Positions 24,148 to 36,107 of a stretch of DNA of 64,000 nucleotides are shown in pieces. The notes beneath the pieces are model-generated. The model did no database searches. It saw only the letters and a program-made list of their open reading frames with translations, and was not told where the DNA came from. Within the stretch, counting starts at the first letter, position 1, and each line of letters opens with the position of its first letter. The stretch is from Macrocystis pyrifera (lineage: Eukaryota; Sar; Phaeophyceae; Laminariales; Laminariaceae): the NCBI GenBank assembly GCA_031763025.1, contig JASSKH010000001.1, positions 11,139,102-11,203,101 of the forward strand, given 5' to 3'. The translations under genes were made by a program, and so were the position numbers.

Positions 24148-24575
24148 CTCCCTAATGCTGATCCAGGCGTCGCTGTTCTTCCAGTCGTCAAGTTCAAGCT
24201 TCAGTTCGGTCGTTTCATCGGTGCCCAGGTAGAAGGTCTGGTATCCGTTCGGCTCGCCACTGGACTCGATCTGGCTGCGGTAGCCAGTGTTGTCGTACAC
24301 GTTCATCCCCCTGCCGTTCTCGGTGCACTTGTAAAGCGCGATACGCGCCTCGACGATGTACCGCGGTTCAGCAAAGTAGTACTCGATCCAGCACCTCTCG
24401 TCGTCATCATCGAGGATATTCCCCTTGCCCGACCAGCGAGTGTTGCTCGAGCGCCTTGCGTCCCGAGTGTTTTCCCGAATGTATCTGTCCGGGGTACGTC
24501 CAGGATAGGAACTCCTCCCGCCGTGTCCAGACACAGTCACGTCCACGGTCGCCCTCTCGCGCGCGTCAACTAGAT
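24148..24575 (-). CDS. Gene C exon 2: F5/8 type C (discoidin-like) domain
   Basis: This exon has 428 bp, exactly the length of exon 2 in gene E. It starts after TTCAG with AT CTA GTT GAC, so exon 1 plus exon 2 would give Asp at the junction. The open frame includes SDLVDARERATVDVTVSG, NTRWSGKGNILDDDDERC, WIEYYFAEPRYIVEARIALY, GYQTFYLGTDETTELKLEL and DAWISIREA. Compared with the others, DEP-QDI is AEP-RYI, so the conserved acidic residue is lost. The exon ends GAG|GCAAGT, a GC-type donor. Confidence 0.8.
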
Positions 24576-25444
24576 CTGAACCTAGGGGGGCGTCCGCCAC
24601 AAGTATTCACTGCGGATACCGGGAACAGGTTATGCACGAATGTGTGGAGTCCGAAAGTCGGAGTTGCGTTTCCTCGGGTTAAGAAAATTCCCTTCGTACT
24701 TAGAGATATTGCTAGTACGGACGTGATGGCCTCCTACGGTGGGCAGCGAATAGTCGTAGAGGCCTACACGTTTTAGGTGGGTGGCATACGACCTATGTAC
24801 TATAGTAGTAGAACCAAAAACGAAACTTGTTTCCACCGTTCGCTCGTCAGGATAGTACCGTCGGCCAAAGAACTTTGGTCTTGTCAGCATTGCCCCCCCC
24901 CGCGTGGATACTTTACTCGGCATGCTGCTGCAAATTCATTCAACCATCTAGTTCAACTACACCTCTTGCGCGAGCACGTAACTTCTACCATCGATAAAGC
25001 TCAATCACGGGGTATCAGACACGTCGAATCAAGTTCACGGGGGGGGGCGTTCCATTCACCTACAATATCCGTTTGATATCGCATGACCTCGAACACATCG
25101 GCTACTTCATGGTGCTAGTTGTGGGGATCGAGTTGCATAGTTGCATAGTCTATCTGGCGTACTTAACAATGATGAAGCTATTGGCATTGAAGCACGTGCT
25201 AGCACGGACACACCCAAATATGCTGGGACGTAGAATGTCGTTTGAGGTCGAGCTGATGTTTGCCGTACTGCACGTGTTTGCAGTTGGTATTGCAACGGAT
25301 ATCTTCGCAGTTATTATTTCACGCCCTGTTCAGGAGGGTATCATGACAAGGCCAGGTCAACCAACCCCCATCGTTTTTACCGAATGCGAAATTTGTTTTA
25401 TCACCGCTTGCACCAGACTAATTGCATGCGAGTATTCCTCTCGA

Positions 25445-25502
25445 CATACGAGGCGCCCAGGGTGGAAGCGTAGATGGCGGCCAGAAGAGCGAAATACTGC
25501 AC
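25445..25502 (-). pseudogene. Gene C exon 1: degenerate signal peptide
   Basis: Codons 3-19 are still YFALLAAIYASTLGASY, plainly the family signal peptide, but the initiator is GTG (25500-25502) and the GT of the splice donor is TC. The length is kept at 58 bp. Confidence 0.7.
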
Positions 25503-26383
25503 TATTGAAAGGGATTGAGTACGGTGTATACCGAGGTTTAGAGTGACTTGTTCTGTTTGTTGAAGGATGCGGGGAGGGAAGAAGAGTGGAATTGGTGAGC
25601 AATCGAAGCGCAAACGCAAGGTAGTGACAGCAAGTCGCCTTACCAAGTCAGTTCTAGGAGTGCAGAGTGAAACTTTCTCCACCTCCAAGAATTAACTTTA
25701 GGTGGTATAAAACACGTGCAGCATTAATACGACGAATGCCCCGAGAAAAATGAACAACGGTTCGGTCGAACAGACCGGTAGCGGCTTCTGAATTCTAAAC
25801 ACATAAACACATCGTAATTAGTGCACGACCTCCGTGCCATAATGCAATATAACGCAGGCGTACTACCCAGCTTGCAAAGCAGAGTATAAACTATGTAGTC
25901 AGTCGAACTCACAGCTGACGTGTTTCACACCTTTACAAAAACACCAAAGTCAGCGCCAATCTCGCCAGGGGCTGCCTGGGCATGGATATCTCCCCCTTCG
26001 ACTGCATACATACGAGCCCATGAACACAACCAAAGGAAACACGTGACTACGGAACGCCAGGCATGTTCTTACTTACGAAGTGCTTGATACAAGCGACAGC
26101 GTACATTGCCTTCGAGCTAGCACCCGTCCGGCATAGCATTCTCAGGCTGGGTACCTGACCGTTTCTACGCTGATCTTGCCCACGATCTCAGATGCTGACT
26201 CTTTCGTTCACCGCTATGAAACTATACCGGTTAAGGGTCCGAATATTCATTGTTCCACGTATTTTGTACTCGAAGAAAGTTGAGGTCCCAATACAATCTG
26301 GGAACTCGGATCTTCAGGTTGGTAGGCTGTTCAGGTATGTTGGTTCCTGTTGGGATCAAGGTACGGGCGAAGACCGAACCCAA

Positions 26384-26417
26384 CCTCTAACCCTAACCCT
26401 AACCCTAACCCTGACCC
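26384..26417. repeat. Interstitial telomeric repeat (CCCTAA)n
   Basis: About five TAACCC units in a row, followed by a degenerate CTGACCCC. The orientation is CCCTAA on the plus strand. It is too short for a functional telomere and is flanked by unrelated DNA. Confidence 0.9.
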
Positions 26418-27560
26418 CAAACTGCAGCCAAAACGTAGCCAAGACGGCCCAAAACTGGCCAAAAACGCGGCTGCTGCGCCGCGCTTGCATCGAACCAGGA
26501 ATTTTTTGTATTGCGGACGACGATTCCGAAGTGCAGATCATGCCACGCAATTGTCGAGTCCAAAACCCCCCTAACGATTCTAGCTCACAGGTTGTAAACC
26601 CTACTCCGAAAGTTCGATTATTACGCATTGATTGCTGGAGTCCTCACGACAACGACGTACGATATATCTTCCGGGTAGGTAGGCGTTGGCGGGCAGCGGA
26701 TTCTTCACGATCGTTGGGGGCACAGGAACCCCTCCTCATGGTAGGATCAATGCACAAGCGCACATCTAACCCAACCCTTAGCCCTATCTCCCAGGTTCGC
26801 CTCTCTCCGAACCCGAAACGGGCCAGGAACGGGCCAGACATGCGTCGTTATTTATGAAACGCGGCACGCGATTTGAGAGCTGCGGACCACGATGTTCCTC
26901 CCGACACCACTATTCAGCAATAATTTTCCGGAAAGCTGTCGTAGATCCACCGCTGGAAGATAGTGGCGCATCTTACTTTTAAGTCGTTGCCAGGTGCACA
27001 GTAGTGCTGACTGAAAAGGGCTTACGAACCTATACTATTTCGTCACAAAGGAGGAAAAGTCTCTGACTATTCTTGCGTAGGTATGCACGACAGTTTGTAG
27101 TGCCAGCTCCTCAGTCCAGTACGATGCTCTTTCGAAGAAAAGTCGTACCATATGACTACAGTAGTAGCCATGCATCAACCATATTTACCATCAACTTCTT
27201 CTGATGATTTCGTGTGCCCGAAGACGGAAAATAAATAATTCTCTCTATTTCCAGTACGAAATAATTAAATTGAAATTGGGGTCAATTTACAACTGGACCA
27301 CTGACTGGACACAACCCGTTGACCTCTGTGGTAGTAGATTAACCCTTCTAATTATTCCTATATATACGGGTAAAGGTCCATATTAACGAGGAGGCAAGAA
27401 ATCCAGAATTTTAGAAAAAATAAAACCAACTTGGATTTTATTCGAAAAAAGCAACGTGTTTGAGCTCTATCGAAGAACGGCGTATGATTTTCTTGAACCT
27501 ATAAGAGTAGGGCAACAACGCAGGAAAGTTCTAAAATACGCTCCGCAATGTTGCAGTATG

Positions 27561-27775
27561 CATGCTGCAGTGCGGAAGCTGCTGCTGCTGCTGCTGTGCG
27601 AGCTGCTTGGAAGCTGCTGCTGCCGCTGTGTGGCTGCTGCTCTCGCTGATGGTGGTGGTGGTTCCTCTGCAGCTGCTGCTGCTGTGGCTGCTGGTGCCGC
27701 TGCGGCCCGTATTGATGTTGCTCTTGTTGTTGCTGATGATGCACTGCTGCTGGACACCTGGTGCACCGGCGATCG
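27561..27775. repeat. Imperfect CTG/CAG-rich tract
   Basis: CTGCTG and TGCTGT triplets dominate for about 200 bp, with GGTGGTGGTGGTT in the middle. Both strands and several frames are therefore open (poly-Leu, poly-Cys, poly-Ala or poly-Gln). I regard the open frames as compositional. Confidence 0.8.
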
Positions 27776-28420
27776 TCCCTGATCGTAAAGTCGATGCAGA
27801 TGGCGCGTTGGCAATTGGGGGTGTCGTGTGTTTGGATCCATTCCTGTCCTTCTCCGCGGAAGAAGTCGTGGTGTTGGTCCGTAGTCGCCGCCGGCGAGGT
27901 TCGCGAGGGTTCTCGGTCTAGTCTGTGGTGTCTATTGTGTGTTGCAAGACAGACACCCGCCCCACCATCGGCGGTATACCTTCTGTCTTCGGTACCAACT
28001 CTCCAAATTGGATTCAAGTTTGAAAGCAAAACAAGGTCCCGGGTCCCGGGACGTTCTTGCTTTTTTTTTCCTCAATCCAACCTGCTGAGGTCGAAATCCT
28101 CCTCTTCCGTGGTGGAACGTATAGTAAACAAATAATGGAGTGCAACCATGATTTTACACTTACTTTTCTAAGTTGGATTGATTATTTTCATGTTGAGGTG
28201 GGCGCGAAGGTGCTACCGAAATTAGTTGATTCTTTTCGTTTAACGTATCCATAAGCCTGAAAGGAAAACTCAGAATATTTGTTTCTGCTGTGCAGTAGTA
28301 GCGCTGTAGGTATTGCGTGCACGTAAAACACAGAGCTGCGAGATCCCTCGAAAAGAGGCAATAATATACACACCACGAAACCAGCCAATGCGGATCAGAA
28401 GTGTTACATCGTCATCACAA

Positions 28421-29190
28421 ATCGAGCTGGTACTGGTACCGCACGTGTGCTTTCAACGTTGCAGGCCTTTGAATAAAGTAACGGCCGCACGGAGGTTCCT
28501 GTGTGGGAGCAACTCGATTCCATTCGTTCGGCGTTTCCTTTCGCTTATTTTTACTGTATCTAGGGTAGTCAATCGTTTGTCGACAAAGCATAAACTACGG
28601 TGCAAGTCGTTTGCGTTGGAGCCCATCACACACGCGCGACTAGTGCCCTTTCGATTATTTCGCTTCAACAATCGTCATGTTGATCTGGTTGGGCAGTGAA
28701 TGAGATGTCATCCTTCAGGAAGTGACGGGCGATTTAGATGAGTGAGACCGCCGAGATTATATCGCGTCCCCGAGCCTATTTTGACTGGTCTTTTACGGGG
28801 CAGTTTCCTTCTTGATATGCAAGGCGTTATCTACTACGGAATGCGCGTAAACTCTTTCCCAAGCGCGTTTTGTCCCGGGCATACCTCGATACCGCTATAT
28901 ATCACAATGGCAAACGCTGCAATGGTGTTTCTCATCATGTTGGGCAACCGTGTGTGAATCCGAAGCAGACTCCCGCCTCGTGAGCATTCCGTTGTTAAAC
29001 GAGGTCAATGTGCAGCTGCATCTCGGTTTTTTGTTCCGTGGCAACTCTCGGCCTTGCACTGAACGAGAACAGAGGTAGCACGTTTCGGCCGACCTTTTCT
29101 GATTGACGGCGCTATTCGGCAGAGGAACTACATAAGGCCATTGAAACCCGATCACTATGTATGTTTCAAGAATGTTGGTTGTACACTTTT
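28421..29190. other. Unit C right end
   Basis: No gene seen. Alignment to unit A resumes: CGTGAGCATTCCGTTGTTAAACG (28.98 kb) corresponds to CGTGAGCATTGGGCTGTTACTTG (13.39 kb), and AATGTTGGTTGTACA (29.17 kb) to the same string at 13.58 kb. The SINE starts immediately after it. Confidence 0.5.
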
Positions 29191-29194
29191 GACA

Positions 29195-29500
29195 GGATTT
29201 TATTTTATTTTTTTATTTTTTATTCATCACTTTTACTTTCCAGCCCACTCGTAGGAGGTTTTACCCTCGACGATCATCTGGACAAGCCGTGGTCACAGGT
29301 GTCGTCCCTTCTCCCTCCCGGTACGTGCCTTTGTTTTTTGTCGCGCATAGGGGTCAGCATTCCCACTGCTCGTCGATTTTCATCGAATGTAGCCAACTCA
29401 CGCTTCCGCGATTTCCGCTTATCATTTTTTTATGCAAGAAAAAGTCCCTATGAGCATGCACTCGGTGAGACTTGAACCCACGAAATTGATCTTGACAAGC
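29195..29500 (-). mobile_element. tRNA-derived SINE, copy 2 (5' truncated head)
   Basis: The minus strand reads the B box GGGTTCAAGTCTCACC, a body with the same blocks as the 54.8-kb copy (over 90 percent identical by eye from GCATGCTCATAGGGAC to GGGCTGGAAAGTAAAAGTGA) and an A-rich tail at 29195-29225. The A box end is missing, as similarity stops in TTGTCAAGATC. It inserted between the TTGGTTGTACA landmark and the rest of unit C. Confidence 0.85.
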
Positions 29501-30511
29501 ACATTGTTGTGGCTTAATTTTTTTTCGTTATTTCGTTATTATATATTCGATCGCCTCAAGAAAGAAGCCTCAGACAGCTCCGGAGAGGAACCCCCAACAC
29601 AGCACGGGTTATTTATCCTTCCCCTCCTGATGATGGGTGAGTTTTCTATTCAATTACTCGTTCGTGCTGTGCACCCTAAATTTTGGCATATATTTTCGCA
29701 CCAACATCGACGTAGTACCAAGCCAATTTTTGTTTCCTTCAATGTCATGTGGACACGGCGGCACAACGCTTGCCCTCGGCCGTACATATACCTCGATGCA
29801 GCCTGCGCATACCAAGTAGCAGGCGGTTAGCCGTTGGGTGGTAGGGGGGACCCGACAAAATTTACCGCTTCTCACCTGTCGACCGAGTGATCAACCGCAG
29901 TACCCACCCTACACTCTCTTGCATACTTCCTCTAGAATAATAGGAGCTCGCTGTTTTTCGAAGCCATCTAAACCAGCAGTGACGCAGCTACCGTGGATAT
30001 CATATGCTGACGTTGAAGTCTATCTACCTTTTCAACCATTGCCAAGACATACATGCACCGTTTTGGGTACGTCTGCGTATGTAAGAAATAGGGCAATGTG
30101 GTGCTTAACGAACCCGGGCCTCTCTAGAATTTCGTCCACAAAAAGTAAGCAGTGCCTGTTGTAGCTTACATGGTAACAATACGTTAGAGGAGAGCGACAC
30201 CGTATACCGTGGGTAGTGCCAGTGTAGCGCTGCAGGAAAATCCATACATATATATATACCTACCTGGAAGAACGCCATCATAGACATAACAAAAATACAT
30301 CGTATGCTTGTGCGTGACCATGCGAGAGTAAGACGCGTGGAAACGTTTATGCAGAGTTCAGTGTAGGTAACGTGTATATATCTTCTGACTCCGTCGCGGT
30401 AAAACAGACATTGAGAACTGTATACCAGCAACATTCTGGGTGGCTACGGGTTGCGTCGCTGTCATTTTACACCGCTTAACATATACCGATATACATACCG
30501 TCTAGCAAGAG

Positions 30512-32700
30512 CTAGCCGATGTAGTTGCAGTCACACGAATAAGATAAGACCAATGCTGTTATATCTCCCTGGACGCACTTCCAGCGGCCAGCCTTCTCGG
30601 CGAAGGGGTGGACCCCATTTGGCCGTGACGACTTCTCAGCCGTTGTACCTGGCCACAAACATAATCACACAGACCGCACCTGATCATTCGAAGTTCCAGC
30701 CGGTATCAAGAATACGATAAGGCATGGCTGCAGCTCAGACTGGTACTGGTTCCATTTCCGATATCTAGTATCGTGCAAAAATTGGGATGTGACCTGAATC
30801 GCGTCTGCCTTGCCAATGCAAGGACGGCATGTCAACAACATACGTACGAATATACAATCAGCGAATCAAACTTGAGTTCAAGTTTCAGTACCAACATCTA
30901 TACAAAAGGTACCCAACGCAGTTCTGGAGGTACATTTGGAATATTGCGTTCCTCTACGGGCGTCGTGTGTGTGCGACACAGCATAGGATCGAGACCAGCA
31001 CAATACCTCTAGCGCACCTACAACAGACCACACACAGAGCAGCCGACGACGGGGAGACAACGCACCTGGATGGTTCCGACTGCACACACATGGCACTTTC
31101 ACAGATTCTCCAACCACAAACAATGGATTACCATGTATCCTGATACTAATCGGAGTCTCAAACCCCAACACCTACACACGGCCCCAAAACCAATAAAATA
31201 CCCAAATATCAACCACCATGTAGACCCAATCAAATACCCGAATATCAACGGACGTCGCGTTTCCCTAAGCCCTCGAACTTTTTGCGGACGTTTCCCCAAG
31301 CCATCACACGTTTTGGTAGAGCACGCCCAGCTAGAGGGGACACTCCCTCCCGAAGAGAGACCTGCTGGATCAACCACTGTACGACCCCGTAGGATCCCAC
31401 CGATGTCACCCACACCGTGTTTACACGCAGGGGGGTACTACAGTAGTACGTACTTGAATGTATGTACTTGAAGTGTGTACACTCCATAAGTGGAAACGAT
31501 CGGCGTGTGTAGCACGTCAGATTCCCCGCTCCTACTCTTCCAGCTCGCCATACAGAAAAGGGACTTTTACCATTAGGGCCAAAACATATTGCAGATTTTG
31601 TTAAGAACTCAGCAGAACGAATGCGACGGAGGGGTGTTCAGCAACAGGTTCTTCCCCACGCCCTGGCGGGTGGGGATGAGGTTTTACTGGACCATGATCA
31701 TCACCTGAACGTTTCGACCGACATTAACGAGCATCAGGGACGCAAGCACGTATCACTTCGGCGACCGAAATGGGTGGTTCTCGCTAGCATGGTGAGAAAC
31801 ATCATTAATCGTTATACATTCTCGCACCACCGGAAAAAAGTACCGACACTCGGAGTACCTCGCCTTTAGAGCGCGAAATAATAGGAGACGAACAACCAAA
31901 AATTGTAAAAATGTGTCGATCATACAATCGTATTGAAACATTTGTAGCGTACGACCCACACCCGCTGGTACAAAATATCGCGACACGATGGGTGGGGCCT
32001 TTTTAGGCATGGGGGAGCGGTGACACCGACTTGATAGTCAACGACGAGTTCCACAACACGATGATTTCCCAGTGTACTAGTTCCCATCGCGTGCAATGAA
32101 ACCGTAGTGACACCGACTTGAGGGTCAATGTCGAATTCTACAACGCAGTGATTTCCCAGTGTACTACCGTAGTTCCCATTACGTGTAATGAAGTTGTACT
32201 TTTATTGTTGGTGTGTATGACAATCCCCCTTACGACCTTATGTCTGCATCAACCACCCAACCTGGGATAGATTGAAACATTAAAGTACACTACTGGACGG
32301 CCAGTGTGAGTTGACCTGGCCCGAAATTTCCGAACCTCCCGAGAGACGTACGTTTCACCGTTCGAAAAGAAACGTATTCAGCCTCTATACCATGTATATC
32401 CCACTTGGACGTATCCACACGGGCACCAAATTTCCGACCGAAGGGGGGATTCTACTCAGAGATCATTTGTTTCTTCAAGCGAAACAGTTGACCACCGCCT
32501 TTGAATTCCCGAGACGCCCCACCACTAGTCACCATACATTAAATACGCGTACCGGGCCTACACACAGTACCACAGAGGTCTTTAGTACGGAAACACCTGC
32601 TTCAATGCCGATTGCCATACCGAAAAAAACCAAGACAACACTTCGCCCGGGCTTGTTTTCACCATTGCCTCTGAAAACGAAAAAAACGCGTTCTCCACGA
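30512..32700 (-). pseudogene. Gene D remnant of the discoidin family (5' half missing)
   Basis: Only 3' modules remain: module 32.29-32.43 kb (FFSNGETYVSREV), exon 31630-31686 (PHPHPPGRGEEPVAEHPS after the acceptor GTCCAG), ASW-DVLH exon 31370-31555 (ASWKSRSGESDVLHTP, with a stop downstream), and last exon about 30512-30690 (RPNGVHPFAEKAGRWKCV, then YSCDCNYIG and a stop). No signal peptide or F5/8 exon is found to the right, so the copy cannot make the family protein. Confidence 0.55.
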
Positions 32701-32720
32701 ATTGTTTCGTTTTAGTTCTT

Positions 32721-33130
32721 GCCTTTCTTTCGCCCTACAGTAGTGGCAAACTTGAAATACAAATGTTGATCAGCATTTTAAAAATCCTTTTTTCAACATT
32801 TTATCCCATACACTCAGAAGCGCACATACGAGACACGATATTGCAACTAGTATCTCGAACGGTTGCAGTGACAGGCTGTGCGCTCATCACGTGAGTCGTT
32901 TGGTGTACAATACCAACTTTTGATGGCCTTTCTTTCGCCCTACAGTAGAGGCAAACTTGAAATACAAATATTGATCAGCATTTTAAAAATCCTTTTTTCA
33001 ACATTTTATCCCATACACTCAGAAGCGCACATACGAGACACGATATTGCAACTAGCTTCTCGAACGGTTGCAGTGACAGGCGGTGCGCTCATCACGTGAG
33101 TCGTTTGGTGTATAATACCAACTTTTGATG
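32721..33130. repeat. Exact-length tandem duplication, 205 bp x 2
   Basis: Copy 1 is 32721-32925 and copy 2 is 32926-33130, directly abutting. I count about six mismatches in 205 bases (roughly 97 percent identity), so the duplication is recent relative to the array. Each copy starts GCCTTTCTTTCGCCCTACAG and ends TACCAACTTTTGATG. Related TTTGGTGTA...TACCAA strings also occur at 33.27 kb. No coding role is evident. Confidence 0.95.
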
Positions 33131-33600
33131 CTGCTCATTACTTATGACATTTTTCTCATTTTCTTGCCCGGGAGTAAGTGCAAGTTGAATGACGGTAAAC
33201 AATAACGAGCAGCATTCAAAACTGTTGTTTCACACGTGCAAACTTGGATGATAATCGTTTAGCTTCTTTCTACGATCGTTTGGTGTACTTGTACCAATAG
33301 CGTGTCCTGAAAGTGTTCTTTTGAGTGTATTGGATTGGTTTATCCTATGTTGAAAATGGCTTTTCTGAATGTTTACCGAAATTCGTGTTTTGAGGTTACC
33401 ACGTAATTAAATATATACATACTTGTATATATAATCGTCCCGGAGGCGATTTTCGTTTTTAACTTGGACATCGATGGGAACCAACCACGGGTAAATTTTT
33501 TTTGTGGTCTTAGCTCTTTCATCATGACCATCGGCAGTACCTAGAAGCCAAAAATATCATCGTAAGATATCGACCCCCGCAGTTGTTCGAGGCGCGGTTT
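33131..33600. other. AT-rich sequence, nothing recognised
   Basis: Between the 205-bp duplication and the tyrosine-recombinase copy. It contains the short inverted tract TATATACATACTTGTATATATA near 33410 (a small hairpin) and no convincing reading frame. Confidence 0.5.
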
Positions 33601-33639
33601 GAAGGGGAAGTGTTCCCCCGAAATTCAGCGAAACAAGCC

Positions 33640-34432
33640 AAGTTAAGATGCATTTCCAACCGTTCCTAACAACATCCAACCCGGCGAAAAGGGTTAACTT
33701 GCGAGTTGGGCTGTTTATCCCGTCCGTGTGCGACGGATTGATGTTGACCTCAATCGCGAAACCGTTCAACTTGCAGCGCAGTGTAGCCCGCGTTGAGGTG
33801 TGGTTTCGTGAGTTGAAAGGTGACCTGCTTGGGAAAGGGGCAGTTTCTACGTGTGTTCGGGTGTGGGTTCGTTGCGCACCTTCGCACGTTCGCGTGTATG
33901 TCTTGTTACTACCTTTGTTTTTCCTCGCCGGACCCCTCGTTACGTGCTGCGTCTGCAGCGGCGGATGCTCTGTGCGGACTCCGCTTCAACGGCCGATAAC
34001 CCAGCGACGAGTGGTTGCGTTGGCGGAGTGTGCGCACGGAGGAGTACGCTCGGCGCTCCCGAGGATTGTAGGCGCAACGAACTCGTCGAAAGGGGGAGCT
34101 GTACCAGAGGGGTTGCAGCCCGGCGGTCGATGGACGTGTTTCGCCACGGGGCAGGACGCCTTCTGGATAGCAAACGGAGTGGCCTAGGAGGGTCGTGACA
34201 ATGGGATCCCGCCGGACCCGGGCGGGAGCGGGTTGATCCACCTAAGGTGTTGCAGCGTGAGGGCCGACGGGCGTCCGATGCGTACAAGGCGTATGTTCGC
34301 AGTCACGGAAAGGATGCCAGTTGGGTAGCGGACGTTATGGCCCAGGAAGGGATGAGCGGTGGGATCCAGCCGGGCCAGGGCACTGAGTGGGGGCGAGTTA
34401 ATTCACTCTTAGAGGTGAATACGCAGACGTAA
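33640..34432 (+). pseudogene. Degenerate tyrosine recombinase (DIRS/Crypton-like), copy 1
   Basis: Two adjoining plus-strand frames (33648-34187 and 34240-34432) align with the more intact minus-strand copy at 36108-36767. Matching parts are VEVWFRELKGD (VEVRFRGSKGD in copy 2), VVALAECAHGGVRSAL, GGRW, and the long C-terminal part VLQREGRRASDAYKAYVRS to GGIQPGQGTEWGRVNSL. The catalytic HSLR box has become ALPR, the GRW is duplicated or shifted (GGRW then GRRA), and the frame breaks near 34190. Catalytically dead. Confidence 0.75.
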
Positions 34433-34541
34433 ATAATGGTGAAGTGTGTTATCACATGCGTTCCCTACGAGATTGCAAGTGGGAGGGGGAAGGGGTCGTA
34501 AGAATACATCAGTAAATAGGGTCAACTCCCATGTGTGATCG

Positions 34542-35126
<585 letters not shown>

Positions 35127-35596
35127 ACCAAACCGCTATCAGAAAAGCCGTTTCTGACAAATAACTCGAGAAACCACACCAAGTACAAGATAACCTCACT
35201 CGTGAGAAATTCGACACGCACTTGTACCAGGCATATACAATAACACAAATACATTTAAACCAACAATGCACTTCAGTGTTAATATACGGATAACCCCCTT
35301 CTCCGATACTTTCAGATTGCGCGCAGAATCCGAGCCGATGCAACACCACGTCAACGCCATGTTTACTTTATCAACTATAATAGTATGATATAAAGAAACC
35401 CCACTTGCATCGAACCATACCAAACGCCAAATAAGGCGGCTAGCCCACGCCGCCACTCGCGCAATCTACGACACCCGGTCGCACCATCAGCGAAATTACC
35501 GGGTACGTGTAACATACAGCAACAAACGCAAACGTTACTGCGACTATTGAACTCCCCCCCACTGACTCCCTCAAAAGCACGGGCGGGTGGGTGGGA
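35127..35596. other. Spacer between element copies, nothing recognised
   Basis: No domain or repeat partner found inside the window. Short minus-strand frames exist but none is supported. Confidence 0.4.
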
Positions 35597-35804
35597 ACTC
35601 AAACTAGTCTCACACCTTGGACCTGTAGCTCTGCCTCTGCTTCACTGCGCTGATACGTGTAGGTTGCGGCTACGTACCAGACAAGGTGTGTCTACCATGG
35701 GCTACGATTCAAGCTACCGTGAATCACCGCAGTCATCTGATTGGCTTGAACTTCTTACGTACGTACAAAACTCACATTCTCTCATTCTTCCGAGAATATT
35801 CTGC
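35597..35804. repeat. Interrupted partner of the direct repeat at 36787-36863
   Basis: The 55-bp segment 35597-35651 (ACTCAAACTAGTCTCACACC to CTTCACTGCGCT) and the 22-bp segment 35783-35804 (CATTCTTCCGAGAATATTCT plus GC) are adjacent at 36787-36863 but here are separated by 131 bp of unrelated sequence. The two sites flank tyrosine-recombinase copy 2 in the same orientation. This recalls split direct repeats of DIRS-group elements such as Ngaro, or simply terminal direct repeats with an insertion. Confidence 0.8.
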
Positions 35805-36107
35805 TTTGCACTTTGCTTTCGAAGTTGTATTATATTAATGCGCAACCCCCCGCCCGGAAAGGGGGGTTGGAGAAGGGGTGACCCCCCCGGGGCTGCCCCA
35901 ACGGCAACCCCGCGCTCACATCCGTACACTCGAGTCAACTCCCAACCCAACTGGCGACACAGAACTCTCGAAGCCAGCCTCCATCACACATGGGAGTTGA
36001 CCCTATTTACTGATGTGTTCTTACTACCCCTTCCCCTCCCACTTGCAATCTCATAGGGAACGCATGTTATAACACACTTTACCATTTTTTTTTTTTTTTT
36101 TTTTTTT
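35805..36107 (-). mobile_element. Tyrosine-recombinase element, 3' terminal region, copy 2
   Basis: Reverse-complement match to 34436-34717 through its full length, including CCATGTGTGATGGAGGCTGG and the AT-rich terminus. Immediately after the recombinase stop there is a run of about 25 A (on the minus strand; plus 36085-36109), absent from copy 1, where TAAATAATGG follows directly. Confidence 0.8.

Larger units (their letters stand above)
22429..25502 (-). pseudogene. Gene C of the secreted discoidin family (start and first donor lost)
   Basis: Exons from right to left: exon 1 at 25445-25502 (degenerate), exon 2 at 24148-24575 (F5/8 domain, open), further modules at 23.43-23.70 and 22.88-22.94 kb, and a fused last exon at 22429-22840. 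Exon 1 has GTG in place of ATG and the donor G|TCGAG in place of G|GTRAG, so the copy can hardly make the family protein in the normal way. Exon 2 and the last exon remain open, which suggests recent inactivation or use of another start. Intron 1 is only 0.87 kb. Confidence 0.6.
26190..28420. other. Insertion of about 2 kb in unit C with telomere and CTG repeats
   Basis: The distance from exon 1 to the TGTGCACC landmark is about 2.1 kb in units A, B and E but 4.1 kb here. The extra DNA holds an interstitial telomere tract, a second telomere-like CCAACCCTTAGCCCTA near 26770 and a CTG-rich stretch. No gene is recognised; the 221-codon frame at 26192-26857 runs through the telomere tract. The origin could be insertion of subtelomeric DNA or a break repair event. 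Confidence 0.45.
21201..29600. repeat. Tandem array unit C (about 8.4 kb, with an insertion of about 2 kb)
   Basis: Shared modules lie between the landmark TTGTGCACCGC at 21.29 kb and GTGCTGTGCACC at 29.66 kb. The gene part is compressed (exon 1 to stop only 3.1 kb, against 4.8 kb in A and E). The right part is about 2 kb longer than in A, B or E because of the 26.2-28.4 kb block. Confidence 0.65.

Noticed and set aside
27456..28029. Four overlapping open frames of 108-176 codons (Ala-, Leu-, Gln- or Cys-rich)
   Set aside because: All run through an imperfect CTG/CAG tract and are open on both strands at once; none shows a domain.
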